Assembly: GCF_028688855.1 (NCBI RefSeq) | Contig: NZ_JAQTXI010000003.1 | Location: 124,001 to 188,000, forward strand | Source: Neomegalonema sp. | GTDB taxonomy: Bacteria > Pseudomonadota > Alphaproteobacteria > Rhodobacterales > Rhodobacteraceae | Direction: 5' to 3' | Length of the DNA stretch: 64,000 nucleotides | The notes under the pieces: model-generated | What the model was told of the DNA's origin: nothing | What the model saw: the letters and a program-made list of their open reading frames with translations, nothing else | Databases searched by the model: none | Made by a program: the position numbers and the translations under genes | Shown here: piece after piece, positions 8,918 through 19,739 of the stretch | How the letters are laid out: each line of letters opens with the position of its first letter | Numbering within the stretch: the stretch's first letter is position 1

Positions 8918-9418
8918 TCAGCGGACGAGTTCGAGCCGCCCGGCCTTGAAGGCTTCGAGGCAGTCCGAGGCGTCGGCGCGGATGTCCTGATCGAGCAGGG
9001 GGGTGGCGGTCATGCCCTCGCCGCGGAAGCGCGAGTCGTCGCATTCGCCGTCCTGGGCCCATTCGCTGGAGTCGGTCCCGAAATCGATCCCCTCGTGAAT
9101 CGCGGGGCTCGTGATCTTCGCGGGGCGCAGCTGGATGCTCCCGGCCTTGAAGGCCGCGCCGCAGTCGGCGGCGTCGGCGCCCTCGTTCTCGGCGAGCAGG
9201 GGCGGGGCGCTCATGCCCTCGCCGCGGAAGCGGGGGTCGTCGCATTCGCCGTCATGGGCCCATGTGCTCGAATCGTCGCCGAAATCGATTCCGGAGGCGG
9301 GGGCGGCGGGGGCGGTCGAGGCCGCGGCGCCTTTCCGGTTGCCGCCGCCGCTCTCCGCCAGCGCGGGATGCGGCGCGGCGAAGGCCGCGACGAGAAGAAG
9401 GGGAAGCAGGCGTTTCAT
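8918..9418 (-). CDS. Secreted protein with two WxxDGECDDxRF repeats
   Basis: A 166-residue exported protein of unknown role. The start at 9418 gives a clear signal peptide (MKRLLPLLLVAAFAAPHPALA) with AGGAGA upstream; a longer reading lacks both. After an Ala/Gly/Ser linker come two copies of a unit of about 55 residues: IDFGDDSSTWAHDGECDDPRF and IDFGTDSSEWAQDGECDDSRF, each continuing GEGM...DAxDCxxAFKAG. Two cysteines per repeat suggest one disulfide per unit, and the dense acidic residues suggest metal binding. Similar WxNDGECDDPRF repeats occur in other alphaproteobacterial exported proteins, but I know of no assigned function. Confidence 0.72.
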   Translation of the reverse strand: MKRLLPLLLVAAFAAPHPALAESGGGNRKGAAASTAPAAPASGIDFGDDSSTWAHDGECDDPRFRGEGMSAPPLLAENEGADAADCGAAFKAGSIQLRPAKITSPAIHEGIDFGTDSSEWAQDGECDDSRFRGEGMTATPLLDQDIRADASDCLEAFKAGRLELVR

Positions 9419-9593
9419 GGCGCAGGTCTCCTGAAGAGCGGCAGGCTCCGGGGAACACATATGGGGAGAGAGGTGAAGATTCGTCCAGAGCTCCTTCCGC
9501 ACGCCGCAAACGGAGCCGGGAGGCGCCGCCCCTCCGGCTTCGGAGAGATCGGGGAGAGGGCTTCGGCGTCCGGCGCGAAGCCCGTCTCGGGCC

Positions 9594-10535
9594 TCAGCCT
9601 TTCGCGCCGGGGATCAGATCCGCGGGCGAGATCGGCGTTCTGGAGCCGCCGGGGCCGCCCGGGCCTCCGGGGAAGCCGCCCGGGAAGCCTTCGGGCGGGG
9701 GGCCGGGGGGACGTCCGCCGGGTCCTCCCCTGAATCCCTCGGGCGGAGGTCCGGGCGGGCGTCCGCCGGGTCCGCCTCCGGGCCCTCGGGGGCCTCCGGG
9801 CATGCCGACGTCGCGCGAGACGGCGTTCGGGTCGATCCCCACCACGAGTTCGGCCTCATAGCCGTCCTCCTGCTCGCGGACGGCGGCGTAGGAGCCTTCG
9901 CCCGCCTGTCGGGCGATGCCGTCGCGGGCGTTGATGGTGTCGCGGGTCGCGTCGCGCCTGTAGCGGGGGTCGTTGAGGTAGACGTATTCGCTGAGGGCGT
10001 CGGGGAAGAAGAGCTGTCCGGTGAGGACCGTCCGCTCCTCGACGAAGACCTTGAAGTGGATATGGGTCGTGCGGCCGCGATACCAGCCCGGATAGATCGT
10101 GACGAAATCCGCCACGCCGCGCGCGTCGGCGATGAGGGTTCCGCGCAGGAAGGTCTGTCCGCTGGTGTCGGTCACGCCGTCGGAGCCCTGCTTCGCATAG
10201 CCCGAATAATCGCCCGAGGCGTCGCAATGCCAGATGTCGACGCGCGCGCCCGGCAGGGGCCGACAGGAGGCGTCGACGATCTGCATGGCCAGCTTGAGCG
10301 GGATTCCGGGGCGATCCTCGCGGATATCGGCGCGCAGGAGCTTCGGATCGATGTAATAGGGGCCTTCCGTGACTTCGGGCGTCAGGGCGCAGACGTTGGG
10401 GGCGATCAGCCCCGCCTGAGCCGCCGCGCGACGCGCCCAGGGAGGCGCGACGGCGCCGCCCGCCGTCAGGGCCGCGCTGGCCGCCAGAAGACGGAGAAGG
10501 GTCCGCCGGTCGGGGCTGGCTGGGAGAAGGGTCAT
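9594..10535 (-). CDS. Tat-exported intradiol ring-cleavage dioxygenase
   Basis: A 313-residue non-haem Fe(III) dioxygenase of the catechol/protocatechuate family, which opens dihydroxylated aromatic rings between the hydroxyls. The N-terminus (DRRTLLRLLAASAALTAGG) looks like a twin-arginine signal with an AQA cleavage site, so the enzyme is probably periplasmic. The domain starts ALTPEVTEGPYY, then DIWHCDASGDYSGY and PGWYRGRTTHIHFKV, which supply the expected Tyr and two His iron ligands. The last 60 residues are a Gly/Pro tail with GGPGGRPPGPPPEGF twice. The start at 10535 has AGGAG 10-11 bases upstream. Substrate unknown. Confidence 0.8.
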   Translation of the reverse strand: MTLLPASPDRRTLLRLLAASAALTAGGAVAPPWARRAAAQAGLIAPNVCALTPEVTEGPYYIDPKLLRADIREDRPGIPLKLAMQIVDASCRPLPGARVDIWHCDASGDYSGYAKQGSDGVTDTSGQTFLRGTLIADARGVADFVTIYPGWYRGRTTHIHFKVFVEERTVLTGQLFFPDALSEYVYLNDPRYRRDATRDTINARDGIARQAGEGSYAAVREQEDGYEAELVVGIDPNAVSRDVGMPGGPRGPGGGPGGRPPGPPPEGFRGGPGGRPPGPPPEGFPGGFPGGPGGPGGSRTPISPADLIPGAKG

Positions 10536-10628
10536 TCCGGGGGGTGCTCCTGAGACATGGACCCTCCTGCTACGGCCCGGCTCCGGCGATCCGTCGGAAG
10601 CCGCGTCATCGCGCCGCGCTTTCCGGGC

Positions 10629-10650
10629 GGAGGCGTCCTGCGCCGCCTCC
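10629..10650 (+). other. Hairpin in the leader region upstream of murC
   Basis: GGAGGCG and CGCCTCC flank an 8-nt loop and are followed by TGATCTTTT. No gene on this strand ends nearby, so it may be an attenuator-like element in the murC leader or chance. Confidence 0.35.
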
Positions 10651-10768
10651 TGATCTTTTGAGGTCCGCCTTTTCCTCCCGGAAAGCCTTTCCAATCCGGC
10701 GCCGGGGGCGTAAAACGCCGGAGAGCGAGCAAAATAAAGCGATAAAATAACGGTTTGAGGCGAATCCC

Positions 10769-12202
10769 ATGACTGCGGCGCTTCCTCTCGACATCGGCGC
10801 GATCCATTTCATCGGGATCGGCGGCATCGGCATGAGCGGCATAGCCGAAGTGCTGCTGAATCTCGGACATCAGGTGCAGGGCTCGGACGCGAAATCCAGC
10901 CCCATCTCCGAGCGGCTGGAGCGGCTCGGCGCCCGGGTCTTCACCGGACATGCGGCGGAGAATCTCGGCGAGGCGCGGGTGGTGGTGATCTCCTCGGCCA
11001 TCAGGCCGGAGAATCCGGAGCTGGCCGAAGCCCGCGCGCGGCGTCTGCCGGTGGTGCGCCGGGCCGAGATGCTCGCCGAACTCATGCGCCTCAAGTGGAA
11101 CGTGGCCGTCGCCGGAACCCACGGCAAGACCACCACCACCTCGCTCTGCGCGGCCATGCTCGACGCGGGCGGCATGGATCCCACGGTGGTCAACGGCGGC
11201 GTGATCCACGCCTACGGCTCCAACGCGCGCAAGGGCGCGGGCGACTGGATGGTCGTCGAGGCCGACGAATCGGACGGCACCTTCCTCAAGCTCCCGGCGA
11301 CGGTGGCGGTGGTCACCAACATCGACCCCGAGCATCTGGACCATTACGGCAGCTTCGACGCCGCCAAGGCGGCCTTCCTGACCTTCGTGTCCAACATTCC
11401 CTTTTACGGCGCGGCGATCTGCTGCCTCGATCATCCCGAGGTCCAGGCCATGGTCGGGCGGATGCGCGACCGGCGCGTCGTGACCTACGGCTTCAATCCT
11501 CAGGCCGACGTGCGGGCGGAGAATCTCCGGGCCGAGGGCGGCGCCTCGCTGTTCGACGCCGTGATCCGCTGGCCGGGCGAGCCGGAGCGCCGTCTGGAGG
11601 GGCTGCGTCTGCCCATGCCGGGCGAGCACAACGTGCAGAACGCCCTTGCGGCGGTCGCGGTGGCGCTTCAGCTCAGGATCGGCGACGCCGGGATCCGGGC
11701 GGCTCTGGAGGGCTTCCGGGGCGTCAAGCGGCGGTTCACTCCGGCGGGCGAGTGGAAGGGAATCCGGATCATCGACGATTACGGCCACCATCCCGCCGAG
11801 ATCGCCGCCACGCTCAAGGCCGCCCGCTCGGCGGCGGGCGAGGGCCGGGTGATCGCGGTGCATCAGCCCCATCGCTTCACGCGGCTGCATGATCTCTTCG
11901 ACCAGTTCTGCGGCTGCTTCAACGAGGCGGACGTCGCGGTGATCTCCGAGGTCTATGCGGCGGGCGAATCGCCCATCGAGGGCGCGACGCGGGATCATCT
12001 CGTCGAGGGCCTGCGGCTGCGCGGCCATCGGCGGGCTCTGGCTCTGGAGACGCCCGAGGCCCTGCCCGAGCTCATCGCCGCCGAGGCCCGCGAAGGGGAT
12101 CTGGTGGTCTGTCTGGGCGCGGGCTCGATCACGCAATGGGCCAACGGGCTCGCCGCCGACCTCGCCGCCCTGGAGGCGCGCAAGGCCAAAGGCGCCGCCT
12201 GA
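10769..12202 (+). CDS. murC: UDP-N-acetylmuramate--L-alanine ligase
   Basis: A 477-residue cytoplasmic Mur ligase that adds L-Ala to UDP-MurNAc using ATP. The Rossmann motif [17 protein letters not shown] (about residues 13-29), the ATP loop [12 protein letters not shown] (about 115-126), [11 protein letters not shown] and [10 protein letters not shown] are all present, as is the C-terminal domain motif [10 protein letters not shown]. Length is normal for MurC. It opens the co-directional murC-murB-ddl-ftsQ-ftsA-ftsZ cluster. In most alphaproteobacteria murG precedes it; here an intradiol dioxygenase gene points the other way. Confidence 0.97.
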   Translation: MTAALPLDIGAIHFIGIGGIGMSGIAEVLLNLGHQVQGSDAKSSPISERLERLGARVFTGHAAENLGEARVVVISSAIRPENPELAEARARRLPVVRRAEMLAELMRLKWNVAVAGTHGKTTTTSLCAAMLDAGGMDPTVVNGGVIHAYGSNARKGAGDWMVVEADESDGTFLKLPATVAVVTNIDPEHLDHYGSFDAAKAAFLTFVSNIPFYGAAICCLDHPEVQAMVGRMRDRRVVTYGFNPQADVRAENLRAEGGASLFDAVIRWPGEPERRLEGLRLPMPGEHNVQNALAAVAVALQLRIGDAGIRAALEGFRGVKRRFTPAGEWKGIRIIDDYGHHPAEIAATLKAARSAAGEGRVIAVHQPHRFTRLHDLFDQFCGCFNEADVAVISEVYAAGESPIEGATRDHLVEGLRLRGHRRALALETPEALPELIAAEAREGDLVVCLGAGSITQWANGLAADLAALEARKAKGAA

Positions 12203-12256
12203 GTCCTCCGGCTTCTCCGCCCTGCTTCGCCCCCCGCGCAGGAAGGCCCCCTCCGC

Positions 12257-13342
12257 ATGACTTCGCCGCCCACTCCTGATTCGGCCCGCGAGCTTCTGGC
12301 GCTTCTGCCCGAGGTCCGGGGGCGGCTGACGCCCATGGCGCAGCTTGCGCCCTACACCTGGTTCCGGGTCGGCGGCCCGGCGGAGGTCTTCTTCACGCCC
12401 GCCGATCCCGAGGATCTGGCGGCCTTCCTCGCCGGGACGCCCGAGGAGATCCCGCTGACCTTCCTCGGGGTGGGCAGCAACCTGCTCGTCCGCGACGGGG
12501 GGATCTCCGGAGTCGCGATCCGTCTGGGGCGGGGCTTCAACGCCGTCGAGCCTCTGGAGGGGGCGCGGCTGCGGGCGGGCGCGGCGGCTCTGGACTCCCG
12601 CGCCGCCGAGGCCGCCGCAGAGGCGGGAATCGGCGGACTGGAATATCTGCGCGGCGTGCCGGGGACCATCGGCGGCGCCCTGCGCATGAACGCCGGATGC
12701 TACGGGACCGAAACCAAGGACCGCCTGATCTCCGCCGGATTCCTGCTCCGCGACGGAACCCGCCGCGAGATCTCCGCCGAGGATCTGGGCTTCGGCTATC
12801 GCAGCGCCCGGGGCTGGCCGGAAGGCGCCGCGGCGGTCTCGGCGCTCTTCCAGGGCGAGCCCGACCAGCCCGAGGCCGTCCGCGCCCGCATGGCGGAGCT
12901 GGTCGCCCGGCGCGAGGCCTCGCAGCCGGTGAAGGCCCGCACGGGGGGCTCGACCTTCCGCAATCCGGCGGGCCGCTCCACGGTGGACGGAAGCCACATG
13001 CCCCTCGCGGCCTGGCGGCTCATCGACGAGGCGGGCGCCCGGGGCCTGAGGATCGGCGGCGCCGAGGTCAGTCCGCAGCATTGCAACTTCCTCATCGCCC
13101 ATGAAGGCGCGACCGCCGCCGAGGTCGAGGCGCTCGGCGAGGAGGTCCGCCGCCGCGTCTTCGAGACCAGCGGCCATGATCTGCATTGGGAGATCAAGCG
13201 CCTCGGATCGCCTGCGCCGGGCGCCGCGCCCATCCCGGACGGAGTCGAGGTCGCGCGGGAAAGGCGAGCATACGGAATCGCCTCTCCCGAGGTTGCGGGC
13301 GAGGCTGTTAACCTTCATCCCGACCCCCGATCCGGAGCCTGA
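12257..13342 (+). CDS. murB: UDP-N-acetylenolpyruvoylglucosamine reductase
   Basis: A 361-residue FAD enzyme that reduces UDP-GlcNAc-enolpyruvate with NADPH to give UDP-MurNAc. Seen are the FAD-binding motifs YTWFRVGGPAEVFF and LGVGSNLLVRDGG, the signature GVPGTIGGALRMNAGCYG, and the active-site region GGSTFRNP. The C-terminal 55 residues beyond EIKRLG form an extra tail without obvious structure. It follows murC by 54 bp and precedes ddl by 9 bp. Confidence 0.96.
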   Translation: MTSPPTPDSARELLALLPEVRGRLTPMAQLAPYTWFRVGGPAEVFFTPADPEDLAAFLAGTPEEIPLTFLGVGSNLLVRDGGISGVAIRLGRGFNAVEPLEGARLRAGAAALDSRAAEAAAEAGIGGLEYLRGVPGTIGGALRMNAGCYGTETKDRLISAGFLLRDGTRREISAEDLGFGYRSARGWPEGAAAVSALFQGEPDQPEAVRARMAELVARREASQPVKARTGGSTFRNPAGRSTVDGSHMPLAAWRLIDEAGARGLRIGGAEVSPQHCNFLIAHEGATAAEVEALGEEVRRRVFETSGHDLHWEIKRLGSPAPGAAPIPDGVEVARERRAYGIASPEVAGEAVNLHPDPRSGA

Positions 13343-13351
13343 GGACCGCCC

Positions 13352-14266
13352 ATGACCCAGAAACGTCATCGCCGCATCGCCCTGCTGCTGGGCGGACGCT
13401 CCGCCGAACGCGAAGTCTCGCTGGCTTCGGGCGCGGCCTGCGCGGCGGGTCTGCGCGCGGCGGGCTACGAGGTGGAGGAGATCGACGCGGGCCGCGATCT
13501 GGCGGCGCGCCTGACGGCCTCCAGGCCGGACGCGGTCTTCAACGCGCTGCACGGGAAATGGGGAGAAGACGGCTGCGTCCAGGGCCTGCTGGAGCTTCTG
13601 GAGATCCCCTATACGCATTCCGGCGTGCGGGCTTCGGCTCTGGCGATGGACAAGGTGCTCTCCAAGGCGATCTTCCGGGCGGCGGGTCTGCCGGTGGCGG
13701 AAAGCCTGCTCGCGGCGCCCGCCGAGATCGCCGCGCGGCATCTCATGGCGCCGCCCTATGTGGTCAAGCCTCATGACGAGGGCTCTTCGGTGGGGGTGCA
13801 TGTCGTGCGCGAGGGCGCCAATGCGCCGCCCCAGGTGCAGGGCGCCGCTCAGGAGCGCCTGATGGTCGAGCGTTACGCGCCGGGCCGCGAGCTCACCGTG
13901 GCGGTGCGGGCCGGAGAGCCCATGACCGTCACCGAGATCGTCGCCGCCGGATGGTACGACTACGACGCCAAGTACAAGCTCGGCGGCTCGCGGCACGTGG
14001 TCCCGGCGGAGATGCCCGAGGCGGCCTTCGACGCCGCCATGGGGATCGCCGCCGCCGCCTATCAGGCGCTGGGCTGTCGGGGCGTGGCGCGGGCCGACAT
14101 CCGCTGGGACGACTCGAAGGGCGTCGAGGGCTTCGTCCTGCTGGAGATGAACACCCAGCCCGGCATGACGCCCACCTCTCTGGCGCCCGAGCAGGCGGCG
14201 CATCTGGGGATCTCCTTCCCGGACTTCGTCTCCTGGATGGTCGAGGACGCCTCATGTCGGCGCTGA
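13352..14266 (+). CDS. ddl: D-alanine--D-alanine ligase
   Basis: A 304-residue ATP-grasp enzyme making D-Ala-D-Ala for the peptidoglycan stem. It starts with RIALLLGGRSAEREVSLASG, then has NALHGKWGEDGCVQGLLE, PYTHSGVRASALAMDK, the ATP-binding YVVKPHDEGSSVGV and the C-terminal EMNTQPGMTPTSL with metal-binding residues. The normal size and GAGGA before the ATG settle the start. Confidence 0.96.
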   Translation: MTQKRHRRIALLLGGRSAEREVSLASGAACAAGLRAAGYEVEEIDAGRDLAARLTASRPDAVFNALHGKWGEDGCVQGLLELLEIPYTHSGVRASALAMDKVLSKAIFRAAGLPVAESLLAAPAEIAARHLMAPPYVVKPHDEGSSVGVHVVREGANAPPQVQGAAQERLMVERYAPGRELTVAVRAGEPMTVTEIVAAGWYDYDAKYKLGGSRHVVPAEMPEAAFDAAMGIAAAAYQALGCRGVARADIRWDDSKGVEGFVLLEMNTQPGMTPTSLAPEQAAHLGISFPDFVSWMVEDASCRR

Positions 14267-14408
14267 GCCCGCGCCAGGGCGCGCGCCGGGCCTCGCGCGA
14301 AGGGCGGGCGGTCAGGAGAGGCCCTGCGTTAATCTTATGGCAAAGCGGACGCGATTTTCTGGACGTCGCCCGCTTTCGCCCGAATCCGGCGACAGGAAAG
14401 ATTCCGCC

Positions 14409-15698
14409 ATGTCCATGACCGAAGCGCCCCCGCCTCCCGCCTCCGCCTCCACGCCGCCTGCGGGGCCGACGCCCGCCGCTCAGGCCGCCCGCGAGGCGCG
14501 CGCCGCAGAGGCGGCGGAGCGTCTGGCGCGCAAGCTCGCCGAGGCGGGCGAGGCGCTGGGCGCGGTCGCGAAGGACGCCGCCCCCTCTCCGGCCTCCGCC
14601 CTCGCGCCGGAGGCCCTGCTGAAGGCCGCTCCCGCCGCGCCGAGCCCCGCCCCCAAGCCCGCTCAGGGTCTGGGGTCCGGTCAGGCTCCGGCGGCTCCTT
14701 CGTCTTCTCCGGCGGCGCCGCCCGTGGCCCGCATGAGCGCGCCCTATCCCTGGGAGGGTCCGGCGCTGGAGGACAAGGGCGTGCCCTCCCTGGTGACGCC
14801 GCCGACCGAATCGCGGGCCCGCGCCGCCTCGGCCCAGGTGCTGGAGAAGGTGAAGGGCGGCCTGCTGCGCGCCGCGGAGGCGCGTCCGCCGCGCCGCTGG
14901 CGGATGATCGGCGGGGCGATTCTGGGCGTGGGCCTGGTCGCTCTGGGAGCGGCGGCGCTGCTCAAGGACCGCGATCCGGCGGATTTCACGTTGCAGACCG
15001 GCGAGATCCGCGCCCGCATGGCGCAACGCCCCGAACTGGCCATCCATACGCTGCATGTGACGGGGCGCGAAAACCTCTCCGTCGACGAGATCCGGACGGC
15101 GCTCGGCATCGAGCCGGACGGCCGCGTCTCGGCGGTGGGCTTCGACGCCGCCGCCGCCCGTCTGCGGCTGGAGGCCTCGCCCTGGGTGCGGGCGGCCTCG
15201 GTGGAGCTCGCCGATTCCGGCGAGGTCTTCGTCACTCTGGACGAGCGCGTTCCGGCGGCGGTCTGGCAGATCCGGGGCGAATTCTGGCTGATCGACTCCG
15301 AGGGCGCGCGGATCGCCCGGGTGATGGACGCCACCGAACGCCTCGACCTCCCGTGGATCGTCGGAGCGGGCGCCGACCGCGCCGCCGGCGAAGCCTGGAG
15401 GCTGCTGGAGGCGGCGGGGCCCGAACTGCGCGCGCAGATCGGCGCCCTGACGCGGGTGGGCCAGCGCCGCTGGGACCTCGAACTGGTGGACGGCCGCCGC
15501 ATCCTGCTGCCGGAGACCGATCCCTTCGCGGCGATGCGCGCCCTCGGCGAGATGACGCGCGGCGCGGCGCTGCTGCAGCGCAGCTTCCTCGAACTGAACT
15601 ACACCAACGCGGCCGAAGGGCTCGTGGCGAGTCTGCCCGAAGAGGCGCAGGCCTACCGCGAGCGGCTTCGGGCGGAGCCCCCTCAGACCCGAAGATGA
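14409..15698 (+). CDS. ftsQ: Cell division protein FtsQ with a long N-terminal tail
   Basis: A 429-residue divisome protein that links FtsA/FtsZ to periplasmic partners (FtsB/FtsL). The start at 14409 (MSMTEAPPP) follows AGGAAAG; a longer reading to 14337 lacks a site. Residues 1-160 are an Ala/Pro-rich cytoplasmic tail, well beyond the usual length. One membrane span lies at about 163-182 (MIGGAILGVGLVALGAAALL). The POTRA domain follows (IHTLHVTGRENLSVDEIRTAL), then the FtsQ beta domain (VWQIRGEFWLIDSEGARI). It is 7 bp upstream of ftsA. Confidence 0.9.
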   Translation: MSMTEAPPPPASASTPPAGPTPAAQAAREARAAEAAERLARKLAEAGEALGAVAKDAAPSPASALAPEALLKAAPAAPSPAPKPAQGLGSGQAPAAPSSSPAAPPVARMSAPYPWEGPALEDKGVPSLVTPPTESRARAASAQVLEKVKGGLLRAAEARPPRRWRMIGGAILGVGLVALGAAALLKDRDPADFTLQTGEIRARMAQRPELAIHTLHVTGRENLSVDEIRTALGIEPDGRVSAVGFDAAAARLRLEASPWVRAASVELADSGEVFVTLDERVPAAVWQIRGEFWLIDSEGARIARVMDATERLDLPWIVGAGADRAAGEAWRLLEAAGPELRAQIGALTRVGQRRWDLELVDGRRILLPETDPFAAMRALGEMTRGAALLQRSFLELNYTNAAEGLVASLPEEAQAYRERLRAEPPQTRR

Positions 15699-15705
15699 TC
15701 CCAAG

Positions 15706-16986
15706 ATGAGCCTCGCGCCGATCCTCGCCCAGAAACATCTTCGGGAAAGGCTGGCCTCCGCCATGCGCGGCGGGCCTTTCGGAGCTCTGGACATGGGGGC
15801 CTCGCGGGCGGCGGTCCTGATCGTCCAGGCCGACCCGGCGGCTCTGGCCCGCAGCGGCGAAGGCCGCGAGGCCGATCTCTATTCGGGCCTGCGGGTGATC
15901 GGCGCGGGCTCGGCGCGGTCTCTGGGCGTGGGCGCGGACGGCGCCGTCTTCGACGCGGAGGGCGCCGCCGAAGCCCTGTCGCGGGCGATCTCCGAAGCGG
16001 AGGCCTCGGCGGGGGCGCGGATCAGGCAGGGGCTTCTGTCGGTCGGAGGGCTGGCGCGTCTGGCGCCCGCCGCCGCGACCCTCAGGCTCGGGCGGGGGCC
16101 CGTCGGAGACCGGGATCTGGCGCGGGCGCTCGAAGCCTGCCGCCCCGAGCCCACGCCCCGCACCCGCGAGCCCATCGACGCCTATCCGGTCGGCTTCGCG
16201 GTGGACGGCGTGGCGGTGAAGGATCCGCGCGGCCGGACGGGCCGTCGGCTTTCGGCGGAGATCCGGGTGGTCTCGGTGGACCGGGCGGCTCTGGGAGCTC
16301 TGGCCCAGGCGGCGCGGCTCTGCGGGGTCGAGCCGGTGGGGGCGGCGGCTTCGGGCTACGCCTCGGGGCTCTCCTGCCTCAGCGACGACGAGCTGGACCT
16401 CGGGGCGCTCTGCTTCGACATGGGCGGCGGCTCGATCCAGGCGGCGGCCTTCCGGGGCGGGCGGCTGCTGCACGCCGAGGTGGAGCCCATGGGCGGCTCG
16501 CATGTGACCTACGACGTGGCGGCGGCTCTGGGCGTGGGGTTCCAGGAGGCCGAGCGGCTCAAGAAGACCGGCGGCGAGGGCGCGGCGCCCATGGTGCGCT
16601 CGACGCTGGAGCGGGTGATCCGTCCCCGGCTCGACGAGATGTTCGAGCTGCTCCAGATCCGGCTGAACGCGGGCGGACGCCTGGCGGCGGAGTTCGGCAA
16701 GGATTCCGGCGGACGGCCCATCGCCCTGACGGGCGGCGCCTCGCAGACCATGGGCGCCCTGGAGGCGGCGCGGGCGGTCTTCGGGCCGCGGGTGCGCCTC
16801 GGACGCCCCATCCGCCCGGCCTCGGCGGCGGAAGGCGCCTCGGCGCCGGAATACGCGGCGGCGGCGGGCCTGGCGGCTCACGCCCTTCGCGCCCGCGAAG
16901 ACGCCTGGATCGGCCCTCTTCTGGACTCGCTCGCGCCCCGCACGGGGGCGGCGGCCGCCTTCGACTGGTGGCGCCGCAACTGGTGA
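15706..16986 (+). CDS. ftsA: Cell division protein FtsA
   Basis: A 426-residue actin-like ATPase that tethers FtsZ filaments to the membrane. Seen are the phosphate-1 region FGALDMGASRAAVLI, the phosphate-2 region LGALCFDMGGGSIQAAAF, and the adenosine motif ALTGGASQTMGALEAA. The last residues (AFDWWRRNW) form the short amphipathic membrane-targeting helix expected of FtsA. The ribosome site is poor, which fits translational coupling to ftsQ, 7 bp upstream. Confidence 0.94.
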   Translation: MSLAPILAQKHLRERLASAMRGGPFGALDMGASRAAVLIVQADPAALARSGEGREADLYSGLRVIGAGSARSLGVGADGAVFDAEGAAEALSRAISEAEASAGARIRQGLLSVGGLARLAPAAATLRLGRGPVGDRDLARALEACRPEPTPRTREPIDAYPVGFAVDGVAVKDPRGRTGRRLSAEIRVVSVDRAALGALAQAARLCGVEPVGAAASGYASGLSCLSDDELDLGALCFDMGGGSIQAAAFRGGRLLHAEVEPMGGSHVTYDVAAALGVGFQEAERLKKTGGEGAAPMVRSTLERVIRPRLDEMFELLQIRLNAGGRLAAEFGKDSGGRPIALTGGASQTMGALEAARAVFGPRVRLGRPIRPASAAEGASAPEYAAAAGLAAHALRAREDAWIGPLLDSLAPRTGAAAAFDWWRRNW

Positions 16987-17263
16987 GGATTCCGGAATCC
17001 GCAGACCTTCAGCCTGCGCCGCAAGGCGCGGGGGCGAAATCGCGCTCCGCGAAGCTCAGACCCCAGCGTGGCTTACGTCGATTCGCGCATCCGGTTTCTC
17101 AGCTTTTCCTTCGCTCTGCAGGCGCAAGTGACGGAGACATCACCATAATTTCGCCCAAAAGGGTCCGTTTTGGCCGTGACGCGCTTGAATCTTTACGTTA
17201 TTCTCCGGAATCACAAGAAACGAGGCAGGCGTTAAAAATCGATTGAGCGGGCGGAGCCGGAGC
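16987..17263 (+). promoter_or_regulatory. ftsZ upstream region with five GANTC sites and a CtrA-like site
   Basis: A 277-bp gap before ftsZ, the longest inside the cluster. It holds five GANTC sequences (16988, 16995, 17080, 17187, 17208), the recognition site of the cell-cycle methyltransferase CcrM. It also holds TTAA-N7-TTGA at 17232-17246, one base from the CtrA half-site pair TTAA-N7-TTAA. In Caulobacter, ftsZ is controlled by CtrA and by CcrM methylation; that this applies here is inference. Confidence 0.5.
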
Positions 17264-18910
<1,647 letters not shown>

Positions 18911-18961
18911 GACGAGGCCTCCGGGCGCGCCGCCGCCCGGCGGGCCCGGAACGACCACAAG

Positions 18962-18994
18962 AAGACCCCCGCCCGGGAAGGGCGGGGGTCTTTT
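18962..18994 (+). terminator. Strong intrinsic terminator closing the mur-fts cluster
   Basis: AAGACCCCCGCCC and GGGCGGGGGTCTT form a 13-bp perfect stem with a short loop, followed by T. The flanking A and T runs make it usable in both directions, so it may also stop the convergent nitroreductase gene. Confidence 0.92.
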
Positions 18995-19058
18995 CATGAG
19001 CGCGGGCGGAGGATCTTCGGCGCCCTGAAGGCGCGGATTCCCTCGGGCCCCGGAGGCT

Positions 19059-19637
19059 TCAGCCCTCCCAGAGGGTCAGCTTCTCGGCGGAGGTGGGGCG
19101 CGGCGGCTGGGGGAAGGGGACGGAGGGCGTCCCCATCACCAGGAATCCCACCAGACGCTCTTCCGGCGCGAGCTTGAAGGCCGTCCGCAGCGTCTGCGAC
19201 TCGAGGCGCGGGCCCGAGATCACCATGGCGCGCCAGCCGAAGGCCTCGGCGGCGAGGTGCATGTTCTGCATGGCCGCCCCGACGCTCAGCCATTGATCCG
19301 TTTCGGAGATGTGATCGCGCTCCGGTTCGATCCGGGCGATGAGCGCGATGGTCTCCGATCCCCAGATTCCCTTCATGCGGGTCGTGGCGAGGTGCTCCGC
19401 CGAGGCTTCCGGGCGGATCTCCTTCTCGGCGACGGCGAAGCGCTCGCCGAGGGTCTCGCGCAGGCCGGTGGGGATGTAGACGAAGCGCCAGGGCCGCAGG
19501 AGCCCATGGTCGGGCGCGGCGCAGCCTGCGTCCACGATGGCGCGGATCTGGTCGAGGGAGGGGCCGGGCGCGCCCGTCTCCATGCGGCGGGGCGAAACCG
19601 AGCGGCGCGCGTGGAGCGCGTCGAGAACAGCGGACAT
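19059..19637 (-). CDS. Nitroreductase family protein (YdjA-like)
   Basis: A 192-residue FMN-dependent oxidoreductase. The N-terminal FMN site reads ALHARRSVSPRR, followed by AGCAAPDHGLLRPWRFVYI, very like the short YdjA/TdsD-type nitroreductases, and later QNMHLAAEAFGWRAM and VGFLVMGTP. These enzymes reduce nitro compounds, quinones or similar acceptors with NAD(P)H; the natural substrate is unknown. It is convergent with ftsZ and upstream of no obvious partner. Confidence 0.85.
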   Translation of the reverse strand: MSAVLDALHARRSVSPRRMETGAPGPSLDQIRAIVDAGCAAPDHGLLRPWRFVYIPTGLRETLGERFAVAEKEIRPEASAEHLATTRMKGIWGSETIALIARIEPERDHISETDQWLSVGAAMQNMHLAAEAFGWRAMVISGPRLESQTLRTAFKLAPEERLVGFLVMGTPSVPFPQPPRPTSAEKLTLWEG

Positions 19638-19739
19638 GACGAGGCCTTTCAGCTTTCGGGAAGGCGCGGCCCTCCCGCGCGCCGAAGGCCCATGGGTAGG
19701 CGCGGCGCGGCGCCGAGGTCAAGCGCGGCGGCGGAGCCC

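Noticed and set aside
10532..14203. 1223-codon open frame opposite murC-murB-ddl
   Set aside because: It is antisense to three well-identified genes and has shadow-type composition with no family motifs.
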